From Phaeotremella fagi (lineage: Eukaryota; Basidiomycota; Tremellomycetes; Tremellales; Phaeotremellaceae), in the NCBI GenBank assembly GCA_001599715.1, contig BCHU01000008.1, forward strand, positions 744,001 to 808,000: 64,000 nucleotides of DNA, written 5' to 3'. Of the stretch, positions 27,417 to 37,724 are shown one piece after another. The notes under the pieces are model-generated. The model made no database searches. It saw only the letters and a program-made list of their open reading frames with translations, and was not told the DNA's origin. The translations under genes and the position numbers were made by a program. The number at the start of each line of letters is the position of its first letter. The first letter of the stretch is position 1.

Positions 27417-27911
27417 GGGTTTTGGTTTGGTTCTCAATATGTCTATAGATGGCTTTCAGTTGATATATGATGAAATTGTTTGTCTTTTGACTTTAGGGTG
27501 GGGATTATACTCGTACTCATTCCTCCAAATGCAGATATGAAGTACGAGCACCGAGAAATCAATTGTAATCGTCTATACAGAAGAGCGAAGGAATGTTTGA
27601 CTCGTCGGTATAGGGCTGATATACCAAATTGATAGGCTATTGACGAACTGATTTGTCCCGAAGTCAGAAATGGACTATACAGAAGCCTGAACCATACTCT
27701 TAACAAATGATCATGGTTTTCGTCATTCCAAAATGTAAATAGACTGCCGGCACGTTGCTATATTCACTCATCGCATTTTCATATTATATTACAGACCCGC
27801 CTCTTTTGTATACCATCTCCTCTACGTTCTGTATCATTCTCCTTCTTCCTTTCACCGAAAACCAACCAATTTTATGAGAACCGAACCAATTTATCACTTC
27901 AGAGGGTTCAC
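27417..27911. other. Convergent 3' intergenic stretch
   Basis: 495 bases between two gene ends. No coding or repeat structure was recognised. Confidence 0.4.
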
Positions 27912-28626
27912 CTAATCTAAAAGGGAAGAGCTCGCTGTTGGTGTTGTGTTGTATGACGGAATGACCTGTGTGATGTTTGATGGATTAATCTCCCCTTTCC
28001 ACCAATGGTAACTTGCATCATGTGGTTTTTTGTGTTCAAACCCATCTGTCAACTTGAACAGCTTTGGATCATTAAAATCCAGAGAAAATCTGTCTGAATC
28101 CAAAGGTGATTGGAAGTCAATCAATTTGTCTTGACCAAAATATTCGATTAGACATGGATTTGTGGTCCAATTCTTCCTATCTGGAACCAACAGATGGAAA
28201 TTGATCTGTTTTACAGGAAGACTTCCTATTCTATGGGTGATTACTATTTCTTTTCTTATAATTTCCAAAGCCTTTGAAATTTGTTTCATGGTGAGATTCT
28301 GAAGCTAGATCATGACTGAAGTAGTAGTTTGAATCACCCTCTGTTATTTGGTCCATGAGTTCCGTGAGATCCGATTCCAGTGTACGGTCGATCCAAATCT
28401 TTGTAGAGTTGATAGTGATCACATGGTCTTTGCTATCACTACGAAGATCAAAGTAATAGAACCCAGAGCGTTTACCATGGCTATCCTGACGATGTTCTAT
28501 TCCAAACGCAACAAAGACAGTAGCACCTTGGGAGGACTGATTGGACATGTCGATGTTGTTTGACGTGGTAGGGAATTGAAAGTGAAAGTGAAAGTTGCAG
28601 TGGTTTATGACATTTCTGGAGGACAT
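27912..28626 (-). CDS. Unrecognised protein in two reading frames (probable two-exon gene)
   Basis: I do not recognise this gene. The upstream frame begins MSSRNVINHCNFHFHFQFPT (an alternative Met at MSNQSSQG) and contains 'ATVFVAFGIEHRQDSHGKRS' and 'IWIDRTLESDLTELMDQI'. The downstream frame has 'LEIIRKEIVITHRIGSLPVK', 'FHLLVPDRKNWTTNPCLIEY' and 'YHWWKGEINPSNITQVIPSY', ending at 27912. The two frames overlap by about 60 bases. A GTGATT donor just after 'DQITE' and an acceptor AAAAG or ATAG about 88-94 bases on would join them in frame, so an intron is possible; a one-base frameshift is the alternative. No signal peptide or TM segment was seen. It is not clearly related to the A or B families further right. 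Confidence 0.5.
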
Positions 28627-29793
28627 TCATTTGAAAACTATTTGCAACACCGCTTGAAAGGACGTCAGCGACATGACTTATCTGACGACAAAGGTTGAAT
28701 GATACAAAATCGAAGCCTCCTTCACTGCCTCATTTCCAGAGATAAATATGCCACAGTCAAGTAAATTCAGTATGAAACACGGATAGCTTGGCGCTTCAGG
28801 GTAAGGTTATAGCAAGAACAGAACAAGAACAAAAGACATTCACGTCGCGGGAACGCGGGTTAGTCGTATCTCAGTTGAATCGTAACTTTTAGAGTATTTC
28901 AAGTTACTCCTCGTTCCCATGTATAGCAGATGCTACTCTTCGTTGTCTCAAACACCATACATGTCTCAAGCAAGGCTATGATACCGACCAGCAGTTCAAT
29001 CTGTAGATCAGGGTAAATCAACGAAAAACAGACGTGAAGGTGGCGTAAGAAACGAAACGATAAAAGCCACCAGTTGGCCAGTAGATGAACAACTTTTTTC
29101 AAGCTGGATATGGTATAACTCACCAGATCGGTTGAGCCATGAAGAGATATGCATTTGCGTTTGAATCCATTTTATATAACCCATTCGTAGTGTCACCTAG
29201 CTTCACCTATTGTCACCTTGTCTTCTTGTTTGTTTTGATTCAAACGGTCACCGATTGCAGTGCTTGTGCTCTTGTGCTTGGTTCACCTTGACCTAAACTT
29301 ACCATACCCTTATTCTCAACGCTTTGTTGTTCTCTCCCTCCTCTGTCCATAGACCATAGACCACATTTACAAGAATAGACATAAGTTTACAGCATCCTTT
29401 TCGATCCCACGAAACCGATTTGTGACCAACGGAATCGATTTCACCGACTGGATCACTTTAACCCTGAAGAAATCAAACAACGCAAAGCCCAATCAGTCCA
29501 TCCATCAACAACATCATCCAATTCATCTTCATCTTCTACATCCATTTTATTTACTTCTTTAATCTCATTCCGACCTCCTCGACCTATTCCAACCCCTCCA
29601 ACAAAGACTCCTACAGTCATCCACACTCCTTTACGTTTTATCAATCTCTAACGTGTATCAAACGACCCCAATAGATATCAGAAACGTTTTTCGAATCAAT
29701 AGAATTAATATATAGATCTGGTTTTATATATCAACAATTCGACAAAAGTAATTCCTCACCTTCACATCCCACTCACTCAACACATTCACAACA
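28627..29793. other. Long intergenic region with glucanase promoter
   Basis: This 1167-base region holds the 5' flank of the unrecognised gene on the left and the exo-glucanase promoter on the right. TATA-like AT tracts (TTAATATATAG, TTTTATATATC) lie at 29703-29738, about 60-90 bases before the glucanase ATG. A weak minus-strand two-exon frame at 28899-29170 is listed separately. An open plus-strand frame at about 29390-29650 lacks a start codon. Confidence 0.45.
28899..29170 (-). CDS. Possible small two-exon membrane protein or remnant
   Basis: A frame starting MDSNANAYLFMAQPI can be spliced through a 33-base GTGAGT...AAAAAAG intron to 'VHLLANWWLLSFRFLRHLHV'. It then runs to 'LQIELLVGIIALLETCMVF' and ends 'SSICYTWERGVT'. 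Two hydrophobic segments resemble the first helices of basidiomycete DUF6534-type membrane proteins, but the similarity is faint and the protein is short. It may be a decayed fragment or chance. Confidence 0.22.
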
Positions 29794-31398
29794 ATGTTCA
29801 CATCCACAACACTTTTCCTCGCTCTCACATCCCTCCTCCCTTTGGCTCTTGGTAAAAGAAGTGATTTCCCACACAAGGAGGTTATCGCCAAGAGAAACGC
29901 AGTCGCTAAAGTCGAAGAACGTGGCGTTAACGTTGGTTGGCCATATGGATCACAAAAGATCAGAGGTGTTAACATCGGTGGTGTAAGTGTTGATCCGTCT
30001 CAAACATTGTTCTTAACTGATAAACAATTTCAGTGGCTCGTTCTTGAACCCTTCATCACAGTGAGTCCGTGCAAATTAATAAAATATTTCAATCCTCACA
30101 CACTTGATAGCCTTCCCTTTTCGCTGCAACCAACAACGATGGTATTGTAGATGAATGGACTTTCTGTCAATACCAAGACAAAAACACTGCTACAGCTGCT
30201 TTGACCAACCATTGGAACACTTGGATCACTGAAGATGATTTCGCTCAGATCGCTGGTATGTCCTATCACTGATTTCTTTTCCATCACTCACCTGCCCCTC
30301 TAGCCGCCGGTCTCAATCACGTCCGTATCCCAATCGGTTTCTGGGCATACGATGTTTCAGGTGGAGAACCATACATTCAAGGTGCCGCTGCCTACCTCGA
30401 TAACGCCATCGGTTGGGCTAGAAACCACGGTCTCAAAGTCATGATTGATTTACACGGTGCACCGGGATCTCAAAACGGTTACGACAATTCAGGTAGAAGA
30501 GGTGGTGAAGCCTGGGATTCCGATCCCAACAACGTTCTCCGAACCAAACTCGTCGTTCAAACTCTTTCACTCAAATACTCTGATCCAGCTTACTGGCAAG
30601 TCGTCACCGTTCTCGGTTTACTCAACGAACCAGCTACCTACGTTTCTTCTCATATGCTCGCTACAACTCGTCAATATTGGTACGACGCTTATGGAGCTGC
30701 TAGATATCCTTGGGCTCCTACTGGATCAGCTTCTAAATCTGGTTTGGCTTTGGTTATCCACGACGGTTTCCAAGATCTTCAAACTTTCAATGGTTTCATG
30801 TCTGAACCTAACTTTGAGGATGTTTTACTTGATACCCACAACTACCAAGTATTCGACAACACCCAAGTTGCTTACAGTTACGATCAACACATTCAAGTAA
30901 GTCTCAATACATCTGACACAACAAACAATTTCACCTCACTAACATCAATCATAGGGTATCTGCTCCAAAGCCGGTTCATACGCTGCATCACCACTTTGGT
31001 TGGTCGTCGGTGAATGGTCATTAGCTTCAACAGATTGTGCAACTTCACTCAACGGTAGAGGTATCGGTGCAAGATACGACGGTTCATACTCCGGTTCACC
31101 ATACGTTGGAAGTTGTGTCGGTAAATCAGGTGACGGATCAAACTTTTCATCAGATTACAAAACTTTCCTACGTAAATACTTTGACGTCCAAACTCAAGTT
31201 TACGAAAACAACGGTCAAGGTTGGATGTAAGTTGGAATCTATCATTCTGTTGAACAAGAACTGATAAAACGATATAGTAAATGGGCTTGGAAAATGGAAT
31301 CAGCCGCTGATTGGTCTTATCAAGCTGGTTTGGCAGGTGGTTGGATCCCAAGTGATCCTTCAAACCATCAATACCCATTATCCAGTCTTTGTAAATAA
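29794..31398 (+). CDS. Secreted exo-1,3-beta-glucanase (GH5, Exg1-like)
   Basis: This cell-wall glucan hydrolase removes glucose from non-reducing ends of beta-1,3-glucan. The start MFTSTTLFLALTSLLPLALG is a signal peptide, followed by 'KEVIAKR', a likely Kex2-type cleavage site. Spliced exons give 'SQKIRGVNIGG' + 'WLVLEPFIT' + 'PSLF', then 'GLNHVRIPIGFWAYDV' and 'KVMIDLHGAPGSQNGYDNSG', both typical of GH5 exo-glucanases. The acid/base Glu is in 'VLGLLNEPATY' (usual LLNEP), 'DTHNYQVF' supplies the conserved His, and the nucleophile Glu is in 'WLVVGEWSLASTDCA'. The end 'KWAWKMESAADWSYQAGLAG' and 'PLSSLCK' is also family-like. Length is about 410 residues. No GPI signal is seen, so it is probably secreted or wall-associated. 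Confidence 0.92.
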
Positions 31399-31704
31399 AC
31401 AACAAGACTCGTTTAGAGTTTGAACCAGTTCCCATTTTTTAGATCTCTTTGGAAATATCTTTTTACCTAACCATATACCTCTTATATCCATTCACGTAAT
31501 CTACATATGGACATTATATATATCGATTCGGATCCCTTTCGTTCTTGTTCCCCCACCCCAACTCTTCATCCCCTTCCTTATATCTCTTAATTCGTTTTAA
31601 CCTTTTTCGGCATTTAGCATTGATATTTAGGTATTCTATTTATCTATTTATGAATATCCTGGACTTTTTGCTGAGGTACTTCCATGTTTGATGTTTATGA
31701 TTCG
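31399..31704. other. Convergent 3' region of glucanase and FIST-like genes
   Basis: 306 bases, AT-rich with TATATATC and pyrimidine tracts. Nothing else was recognised. Confidence 0.4.
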
Positions 31705-33152
31705 TTAGAATTGCATAAATCCCTTCGCTCCTGGTACATTGCAAATTCCATTTGCGATGAAACCATCTTCTGAAAGTCCGATAAACCCGTTTAGTATAGC
31801 TGGATCAGACTTGGTGCCATGCACATCACCCACTGAGTCTGATTTCGCTATCGTACCGAAAGCGATTTGATTTGGTAGGGGCTGAAGGGATGAAGATGCT
31901 TCTGAACGTTGCATGAACTGCGATTTGATCAGTCTTCGTTATCTGTGATTCACAAAGACAATCACCTGTATTCTCTGACCTTCTAGCAACGGTTCCTCTA
32001 GTTCTAAAGAAAGTGCTCCTCTACTTGGATCACCACTTTGGATTTTTACAACTCTAGAGACCCTCTGATCATTATCAGTAACAAAGTATCGAGATGGAAA
32101 TGTCAAACCAACCTGATTATCTATAAACGCCAAGAAAAATTCTTCATCCTTCGTCTGTTTCCTTTCACGTTTTTGGATAGCCGTCATGAGTGTTTGTGTA
32201 GGATTGGTGTTAGGTGCATCGATCTTGATTAGTAAATTACCTTGAGCGCTGCGGTTTCGATTAGTGGGGTATAACTCTTGATATGGACATACGCAGTGAT
32301 ACTGTATGATTCAGTCAGGGGTTCTAATCCATATTCAACATTCGCTAGGATGGGTGATTTGGAGGAAATTGCGAGACCTATCGTCCCGGCAGAATATATC
32401 TCTTTGTTTTGTATCAGAGTATGTGGTCTGTTTGTGATGAACGGTGTTGGAGCTGTCAAGAGACCAAGCTATGAGATGTCAACGGCAGTTTGAACAAGGG
32501 AAAACAGATACCAACCTTTGTCGCTGACGGGTAAGCAAGATCTAAAGCAGCCAAAACAGGCTTCGGTGTCGAATCAGTAAGTAACAGAAAAGAATTCGCT
32601 CTATATCCATTAGCTTCACACAATATTACACTCAACAGAGACCTACTTGACACCCTCCAATTCGGGAATAACATCAACAGGCCCTCGATCAGATTTCCAA
32701 AGATTCGACCATCCCCCTTGAGCCTTAACAATCTCCAATTCCCCTTCCATATCCCCCTTCAAATCTTCATAACCAAGTGGTCTTCTCTGCCATTTCCCAA
32801 CTTCAGCCGGTAACCTCCCAGAAAGTCTCGTATTGAAAATAGTAATTTCTTCGTGTTCGTGTTCAGGTGATATTGTTAATATCGATATTGAAGGTAGAGA
32901 TTCGGTTGAGGTTGTTTGGAATGAACCTATTGAATTTGGGATTTTTTGGAGTGTTGGAAGGAGGTTTGGAAGGTTTGGGAGAGTCGTCGAGAGGAGGTAG
33001 AGTGTTTTTGTTGATTTCGAGATTGGGTTTCGGGAGATGTAGGATTCGAGGGTTGAGGGTGTTGGAGAGATGAGAGTTTGAGCATTGATGTGTAATTGTC
33101 TTTTCAAGTTTTTGAGAAATCTCAACGATCTTGTCCCACGATGTGGTATCAT
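31705..33152 (-). CDS. FIST-like domain protein, possibly mitochondrial
   Basis: The chosen start MIPHRGTRSLRFLKNLKRQL is basic and amphipathic, like a mitochondrial presequence; an in-frame Met lies 44 codons upstream. The first exon has 'TKTLYLLSTTLPNLPNLLPT' and 'IPNSIGSFQ'. It is joined across an intron at about 32602-32647 to 'ANSFLLLTDSTPKPVLAALD' and 'LAYPSATK', then 'APTPFITNRPHTLIQNKEIY' and 'SAGTIGLAIS'. Further exons contain 'DEEFFLAFIDNQVGLTFPSR' and 'GFIGLSEDGFIANGICNVPG', ending 'GFMQF'. The 'LLLTD ... ALD.aYPsATK ... YS.GtiGlAi' order resembles fungal FIST-domain proteins (the FBXO22 group), which are proposed small-ligand sensors. The assignment is from memory and tentative. 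The gene is divergent from the small Cys-rich gene at 33470. Confidence 0.5.
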
Positions 33153-33469
33153 TTCGAAATCGAAGTTGAAAATTGGATGTCGATGGTGAAATTTCAAAAG
33201 TATCAGGAAGAGGTAGGTGGAGGTAGAGTTGAGCATGACATTTATTGTCATGTGGATGTCAGTGTCATCGAGCCGATTCGGCAAGTACTATCTTTGTTGC
33301 ACATGGTACCAGAACGCCAAGAACGCCAAATTGCCTCTGTCAAGTGGGTCAGAACGTCATAGACCAGGCAGTAGCTTATTGTTATTAATAGCAAGTCGTA
33401 GCTATAAGTATCAGTGGAAGATGCATTCCCCCTTCTCTTAATCAATCACTATCCCCACAAACTAAAGAA
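33153..33469. promoter_or_regulatory. Divergent upstream region, FIST-like / small Cys-rich gene
   Basis: 317 bases separating two divergent starts. An in-frame extension of the FIST-like protein could use part of it. No motif was recognised. Confidence 0.35.
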
Positions 33470-33823
33470 ATGAGTGTATCAGGTAACGGATACAGTGTCC
33501 CAGGTGGAACCTGTGGTGCCAACGTCACAACAGTAGCCCAAACTTGCTGTATAGCAGCAGCCTACGGTCATTACAACTCCTCAACAACACTTTGTACACC
33601 AGGTCTGGGTCCAGACGGACAAGAGAATTTCGCCTATATCGCTCCTAGATTTCAAGCTTGTGCACTGAGTGCCACGATCTTCAGTTCGAATTATTCACAT
33701 CTCGCTTGGGCATGTAATAGTACTGGAACGACTAGCTCTGGTAGGGAAAAGTTTGGTCATCCGATGTTAGTCGGGGTCATTGCTGTTTGGTTAATGGCTA
33801 TTTGCGCTATTGGAACTTTCTAG
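33470..33823 (+). CDS. Small Cys-rich protein with C-terminal membrane anchor, unknown
   Basis: A single-exon gene of 117 residues that I do not recognise. The start MSVSGNGYSVPGGTCGANVT has no signal peptide. Residues 1-97 carry six cysteines (15, 26, 27, 42, 64, 82) and four N-glycosylation sequons (N18, N36, N74, N83). Residues 98-117 (PMLVGVIAVWLMAICAIGTF) are one hydrophobic C-terminal helix. The sequons and paired cysteines suggest that the N-terminal part lies in the lumen or outside, anchored by the tail. How it would be inserted without a signal peptide is unclear. A missed 5' exon or type III / tail-anchored insertion are options. Absence of introns is unusual for this region's conserved genes. 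Confidence 0.6.
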   Translation: MSVSGNGYSVPGGTCGANVTTVAQTCCIAAAYGHYNSSTTLCTPGLGPDGQENFAYIAPRFQACALSATIFSSNYSHLAWACNSTGTTSSGREKFGHPMLVGVIAVWLMAICAIGTF

Positions 33824-33951
33824 GTGGGTATCTGTAATGTATCGATTGTCTTACTGAGACCAGGTGGAGATTCGTCGGTGTCTGAACCAAGGCGAGGTGC
33901 CTTGGCAGTTGTTTAAAGTTGTACATGCTCTTACTACCAATGCGATCTCAA

Positions 33952-34926
33952 CTACATAATAGCTCTCTGTTTATCTTCTGTATCCCTTAAGTCCCTTATG
34001 TCAAGATCAGTGATATCAGTTACTGTCTCTACGTCACTCCTCAAATCAACATCAAGATCCGTGATGATAGTACCTGAATCCTCTCTATCTTGCGCCTTCT
34101 TAACTGGCCACCAAGAATGACATTCAACCCCACTTGCAGTATGTACCCCAACCCATCCAACCTGACTATCAATGTGTGACATAAAGACACCGCACGTATT
34201 GGGACCTCCCGATTCTTTAGGCGGTTCAACTCGTAAAGCAACAGTCTTGGTGATAGGTTTAACAAGCGAGGGAGAGGTTATACGAACTCCTTCTACTTCA
34301 AGGAGGCTTTTACTTGATAAATTGGCCCAGATCTGGGTTAACTTTTCGCGAAACGTTTCAACGTCCCGTTTTTGGAATTCTGTTTCGTTGATCCCGACAA
34401 ATTCGATGAATGAATTTATCAGTTCATCGCTAGCTTTGAGTGGAACATGACATCTGGAATCGTGATCACCGTTACTGAGACTTGAAGTACTCTTACTTGA
34501 AGTACTCTTTTCAGCACCCGAAGGTGAACCTAAGCTTCCCCATGACTCGAGCTCGTCGTGAACAGCAGTTTTAACCCTTCCTGACCAACCTGGTTGAGTG
34601 GCGTAAGTACCTAATAAGATGCAATAATCACCATCTGAATTCTGAAAGAAACGAACACCTTTGGTTACAGCCCCAACGGTTGACGAAGAACTTGCTCGTA
34701 CTCCGGAAGGATGGAGAAGAGTCTTCTTTCTGACTAGTGTGAGTTGATCTTCTAGCTGATTCTCGAACTCTATAATAGTAGATTCAAGGAATTCTTTGAA
34801 TGTTATTCCCAGGGAGCGGATGACATGGTCGATGTAGCCTTCATTAGTAAATTTGGGTTTGAAGATGTACTGACGGGGAGTATTTGAATCTCGACCGCTG
34901 CTGGACATTGTTTGAACGGGATTCAA
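33952..34926 (-). CDS. Family A protein with two tandem family-A domains (unknown function)
   Basis: This is a single exon of 324 residues, with an alternative start at the second Met (34908). Domain 1 (about residues 18-145) has 'YIDHVIRSLGITFKEFLEST', 'GVRASSSSTVGAVTKGVRFF' and 'ATQPGWSGRV..AVHDELESW'. Domain 2 (about 155-285) has 'INSFIEFVGINETEFQKRDV', 'VEGVRITSPSLVKPITKTVA' and 'SQVGWVGVHTASGVECHSWW'. Both repeat the layout of the single-domain family-A proteins: helix, helix, 'GVR' strand, 'vV' strand, then 'W..GV...g.e...W'. A Ser-rich linker joins them, and an Asp-rich tail ('DLDVDLRSDVETVTDITDLD') ends the protein. No signal peptide, TM or known catalytic motif was seen. It is the only duplicated-domain member in the window, probably an internal duplication or fusion. 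Confidence 0.75.
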   Translation of the reverse strand: MNPVQTMSSSGRDSNTPRQYIFKPKFTNEGYIDHVIRSLGITFKEFLESTIIEFENQLEDQLTLVRKKTLLHPSGVRASSSSTVGAVTKGVRFFQNSDGDYCILLGTYATQPGWSGRVKTAVHDELESWGSLGSPSGAEKSTSSKSTSSLSNGDHDSRCHVPLKASDELINSFIEFVGINETEFQKRDVETFREKLTQIWANLSSKSLLEVEGVRITSPSLVKPITKTVALRVEPPKESGGPNTCGVFMSHIDSQVGWVGVHTASGVECHSWWPVKKAQDREDSGTIITDLDVDLRSDVETVTDITDLDIRDLRDTEDKQRAIM

Positions 34927-35815
34927 AAATGAAGAAGATCAACATCGACTTTCCAACTCTTTCTGGAGGTCAAATCAAGAGCCTTCTTGAAGATTGAAAC
35001 CCTTCGTCCTCTGATTTCATTAGACAGGCTCAAATAAGCAAAGATCCTTTCTTCGGTCATTGAAAAACACCGTGCGATTTCCCGCTTGGGAGAACTCCGC
35101 AATAAAGATCCAAGGGAGACTACTCATCATGTCTGCTGCCTTCTAATTCCTGAAGTTTTGGAATATGTGATTGTGAGTGTCAAGTTTTGGGTACTTTGTA
35201 GCAGGTAGATTGAATACCCGTGTTCCTCCAGAAACGGTCAAATAGTCAGATAAGGAGAATCAAATCAAACCTGGTTGAATCAATAGCAATCAAGGCAAGC
35301 TGCAGCAAGCCTGTGATGTACAAGGGAAAAAGAAGTGTTCGCCCTATATCTTTCCCTCTTCATACTTTCTCAAGTGGTATTCTACCTTTTCTCAACGAAA
35401 ATTGGAATATGTTTTTAAGGAGGTTGACTGATTTTAATGAAATCTCTGTAGCTACTGTGTATTGATTGATTGAAGGAATTTCCTGGAGAAAAGGTAAACA
35501 TGAGACTTTTGTCATTTATGAGTTACGGTATCAACACCTCAACACGGTGTGCTTCTGTGCTTCTCCAACGTTACTGTATTTTAAGTGAGTATTGTCTACT
35601 GGGGTACTGATGGGTTGTATCAGAAGACATGGAGTTCCTCGATAATGCAAGTTGCATTTAATGCCTTACTGACTGGAGCTCAGAAGATCGAATCTCATTC
35701 AATGCATTCAGCTTTACCGTATTTGATCAATTTCTCACAGCTCCAGACGTAACCTCTCCTCCTCTTTTCATTCCCTTTCGTTACGATCATAGCCTTCTTC
35801 TTTAGACTCTCTGGA
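34927..35815. other. Intergenic; left arm of a duplicated non-coding flank
   Basis: 889 bases, 3' of the family-A gene at 35816 (minus strand). Read in reverse complement, 35815 down to about 35310 aligns with 49299 to about 49735, the 3' flank of the family-A gene at 48861. One block, 35695-35714, matches 49346-49365 perfectly over 20 bases. A second, 35660-35672, matches 49392-49404 over 13. No gene was seen in the stretch. Confidence 0.65.
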
Positions 35816-36193
35816 TCAATCGTTTGTCTCCTTTATCTCGTTCGACCAACGGCTGCAATCAGAGCCGGTATCAACTCCGACACCTTCAAACCACCCTAAC
35901 CTGAATCTTACTTTATCGAACTTGATATTGGTACCACCCTTGAGGTTTTTATAAAAAACCACAGCGTGTGTGACGACGTGATGGGTTGATATTGACGTGA
36001 TTCGAACACCTGTTTCGGATGCCATCGAATCGCTCTCGACTTGTGAAAACACCGATTCCAATTCAGAAATAAATTGTTTCAGAAATTGTTGGGGATGAGT
36101 TTCAAGCATACTAAGCTGATTTAGTACCCCCGAGATGTAATTTTTGGAGGACCATTCTGAGTTTTTTGAGAGGTCTAATTCGTAATAAGGCAT
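35816..36193 (-). CDS. Family A small protein (unknown function)
   Basis: A single-exon gene of 125 residues. The start MPYYELDLSKNSEWSSKNYI is nearly the same as that of the copy at 48861 (MGYYRLDFS...YI). The conserved core is 'TGVRITSISTHHVVTHAVVF' followed by 'YKNLKGG..IKFDKVR' and 'GWFEGVGVDTGSDCSRWSNE'. In the distant copy this core reads GVRVTSIST...VTHAVIFYKD. Coding and non-coding flanks are both duplicated, so the two genes come from one segment. No signal peptide, TM or catalytic motif was found. Predicted fold (inference): two N-terminal helices and a four- to five-stranded sheet. Confidence 0.75.
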   Translation of the reverse strand: MPYYELDLSKNSEWSSKNYISGVLNQLSMLETHPQQFLKQFISELESVFSQVESDSMASETGVRITSISTHHVVTHAVVFYKNLKGGTNIKFDKVRFRLGWFEGVGVDTGSDCSRWSNEIKETND

Positions 36194-36741
36194 ATTTGTA
36201 GGATATATGCGTATAAAGAATTGGTTTGGTATTACAATAAAGAAAAAGAGAGAAGAAGAAAGACTTCACTTTCTGATTTAATACTTGAACATAAGACAAG
36301 AAGGCATATCGTCAGCATATCAAATTCGACTCGACATGATAACAAAGGATATTCAAAATAAGTCTAGCTTGGAAATGACGTGCTTACATTTCCATTGTCA
36401 CCGTTGCAAAAAAAAAATCAGATTGCAATCATACTATGACGCCTTCTAGCTCGGGAATTGGGAAGACAACGACTGATTGAAAGGAGGCTTTCGTTATTAT
36501 CACGCACGTTCGTAGACTGATAACAATTTAAGAGCCTTCGTTGTCATCTGCTCCACTTGCCTTCTATGTACATTTTACTCAAGAGAATGCAGATTTGCGT
36601 CCGAAGAACCAGATGGACGATCGAGTGCTTGATCACAGTAGTGGCAGAGCCAATATGTGTCAGTCCTCGCCTCAAACATGCATATCATCGTCATTGGAAA
36701 CTAGCTACGGTTACCCCCTTAAGATAAAACTACTAACATCT
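36194..36741. promoter_or_regulatory. Upstream region of family-A gene, homologous to a family-B promoter
   Basis: Read in reverse complement this region aligns with about 50240-50420, the 5' flank of the family-B gene at 50451. Matches include a 12-base identity (36342-36353 with 50276-50287), a block matching 'TTCAAGTAYTAAATCAGA' at 36271-36288 and 50343-50360, and a CT-rich tract with TTTATTG. The last 20 bases before the ATG also resemble the leader of the copy at 48861 (ATATATCYTA..). No gene was seen. Confidence 0.6.
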
Positions 36742-37266
36742 CTATGAGCTATGAACACCCCCGCTGATCGTTTCCTCCTCCCAACCCTCATCCCTAAACC
36801 TAGAAACATCGAACGACTTAATCTCGACACCTTCTAGTCTATGTTCCCATTCAAAACGGATCTCGTTGTTACCATCGAAAATCGAGCAGGTCGTATCACT
36901 AAACCAATTGAAAGGATATCCGACCTCATAAACGTTCTGGTTTTCAACCAATATATTAGATAACGATGGGAATTCCCAATCAAAAGGATCTTCAGTTGGT
37001 GAGAAAGATTTAAGAATCGATAAAGCAACTAATGAAGCTACGTTCCCAGTTATAACTAGTTCGGAATCTACTTTATAAGTTGTTGTGGTTCTTGATCTCT
37101 CATCTTCGTTCTCCCTTTCGTAGGAGGTTATGGTGATGACTTTTGTTTGACCATCGTTAAAAGCTTTTTGTAGATGTTGAAGGATTTCTCTGTCGTTTTG
37201 ATTCAAAGTGATTGTTTTGGGTTGATTGATCAAACTTACGGAGACTGGTGCAGTGGATCTCGTCAT
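36742..37266 (-). CDS. Family B protein, divergent member (unknown function)
   Basis: A single exon of 174 residues, starting MTRSTAPVSVSLINQPKTIT. The N-terminal 'KTITLNQNDREILQHLQKAF' matches the family-B opening (xxI.LT.dE...L..I). 'SELVITGNVASLVALSILKS' corresponds to the second helix, 'LTSKIATLITSVVADTV' in the copy at 52782. Near the C-terminus 'NNEIRFEWEHRLEG' fits the 'i.W' element. Similarity is weak and rests on motif order, so membership is inferred. No signal peptide or TM was seen. It lies on the same strand as the two family-A genes to its left. Confidence 0.6.
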   Translation of the reverse strand: MTRSTAPVSVSLINQPKTITLNQNDREILQHLQKAFNDGQTKVITITSYERENEDERSRTTTTYKVDSELVITGNVASLVALSILKSFSPTEDPFDWEFPSLSNILVENQNVYEVGYPFNWFSDTTCSIFDGNNEIRFEWEHRLEGVEIKSFDVSRFRDEGWEEETISGGVHSS

Positions 37267-37724
37267 TGTAAAGGTTTATACTGTAGTTATAGTACTTTGA
37301 ATTGTTTCTTCGAAAGAGTGGGTGAATTACAAATACAGTCGACTTCTCTCATTCAGATATTGGAAATAGATAAGAAGTCTCTGCAATGATGAATCCGGAT
37401 AAATTAAAATGTCATTAAGTCTTTTCACGGCAACAAGACAGAATATCGTTTAATTTCAACTGACAAACCAAGTGGAGCGACAACGGAGGGCACTGTATTA
37501 TCATCAGTCGTACATACTTCTTTCATTTCAGCGACGTAGAGATTATCCCGATATTGGACAAAAACGAATCGCTAATCACTACCTTCTTGAACTTCTCATA
37601 CCGAAATTGAACAAGCATTCAGATGACTCAGAAAAATCCGAATTCGGCAAAGCGTTGTACGATACAATGAAAATGCATTACAAATGATGATACCAACCAA
37701 TCCCAAACATAAACAGAACCCCTT
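37267..37724. other. Intergenic: family-B promoter and NBP35 3' flank
   Basis: 458 bases. A plus-strand open frame of 71 codons (37472-37687) has no recognisable product and no supporting context. No other structure was seen. Confidence 0.35.

Noticed and set aside
29390..29650. Open plus-strand frame before the glucanase gene
   Set aside because: It has no start codon, is Ser/Thr/Pro-rich low complexity, and lies in a promoter region.
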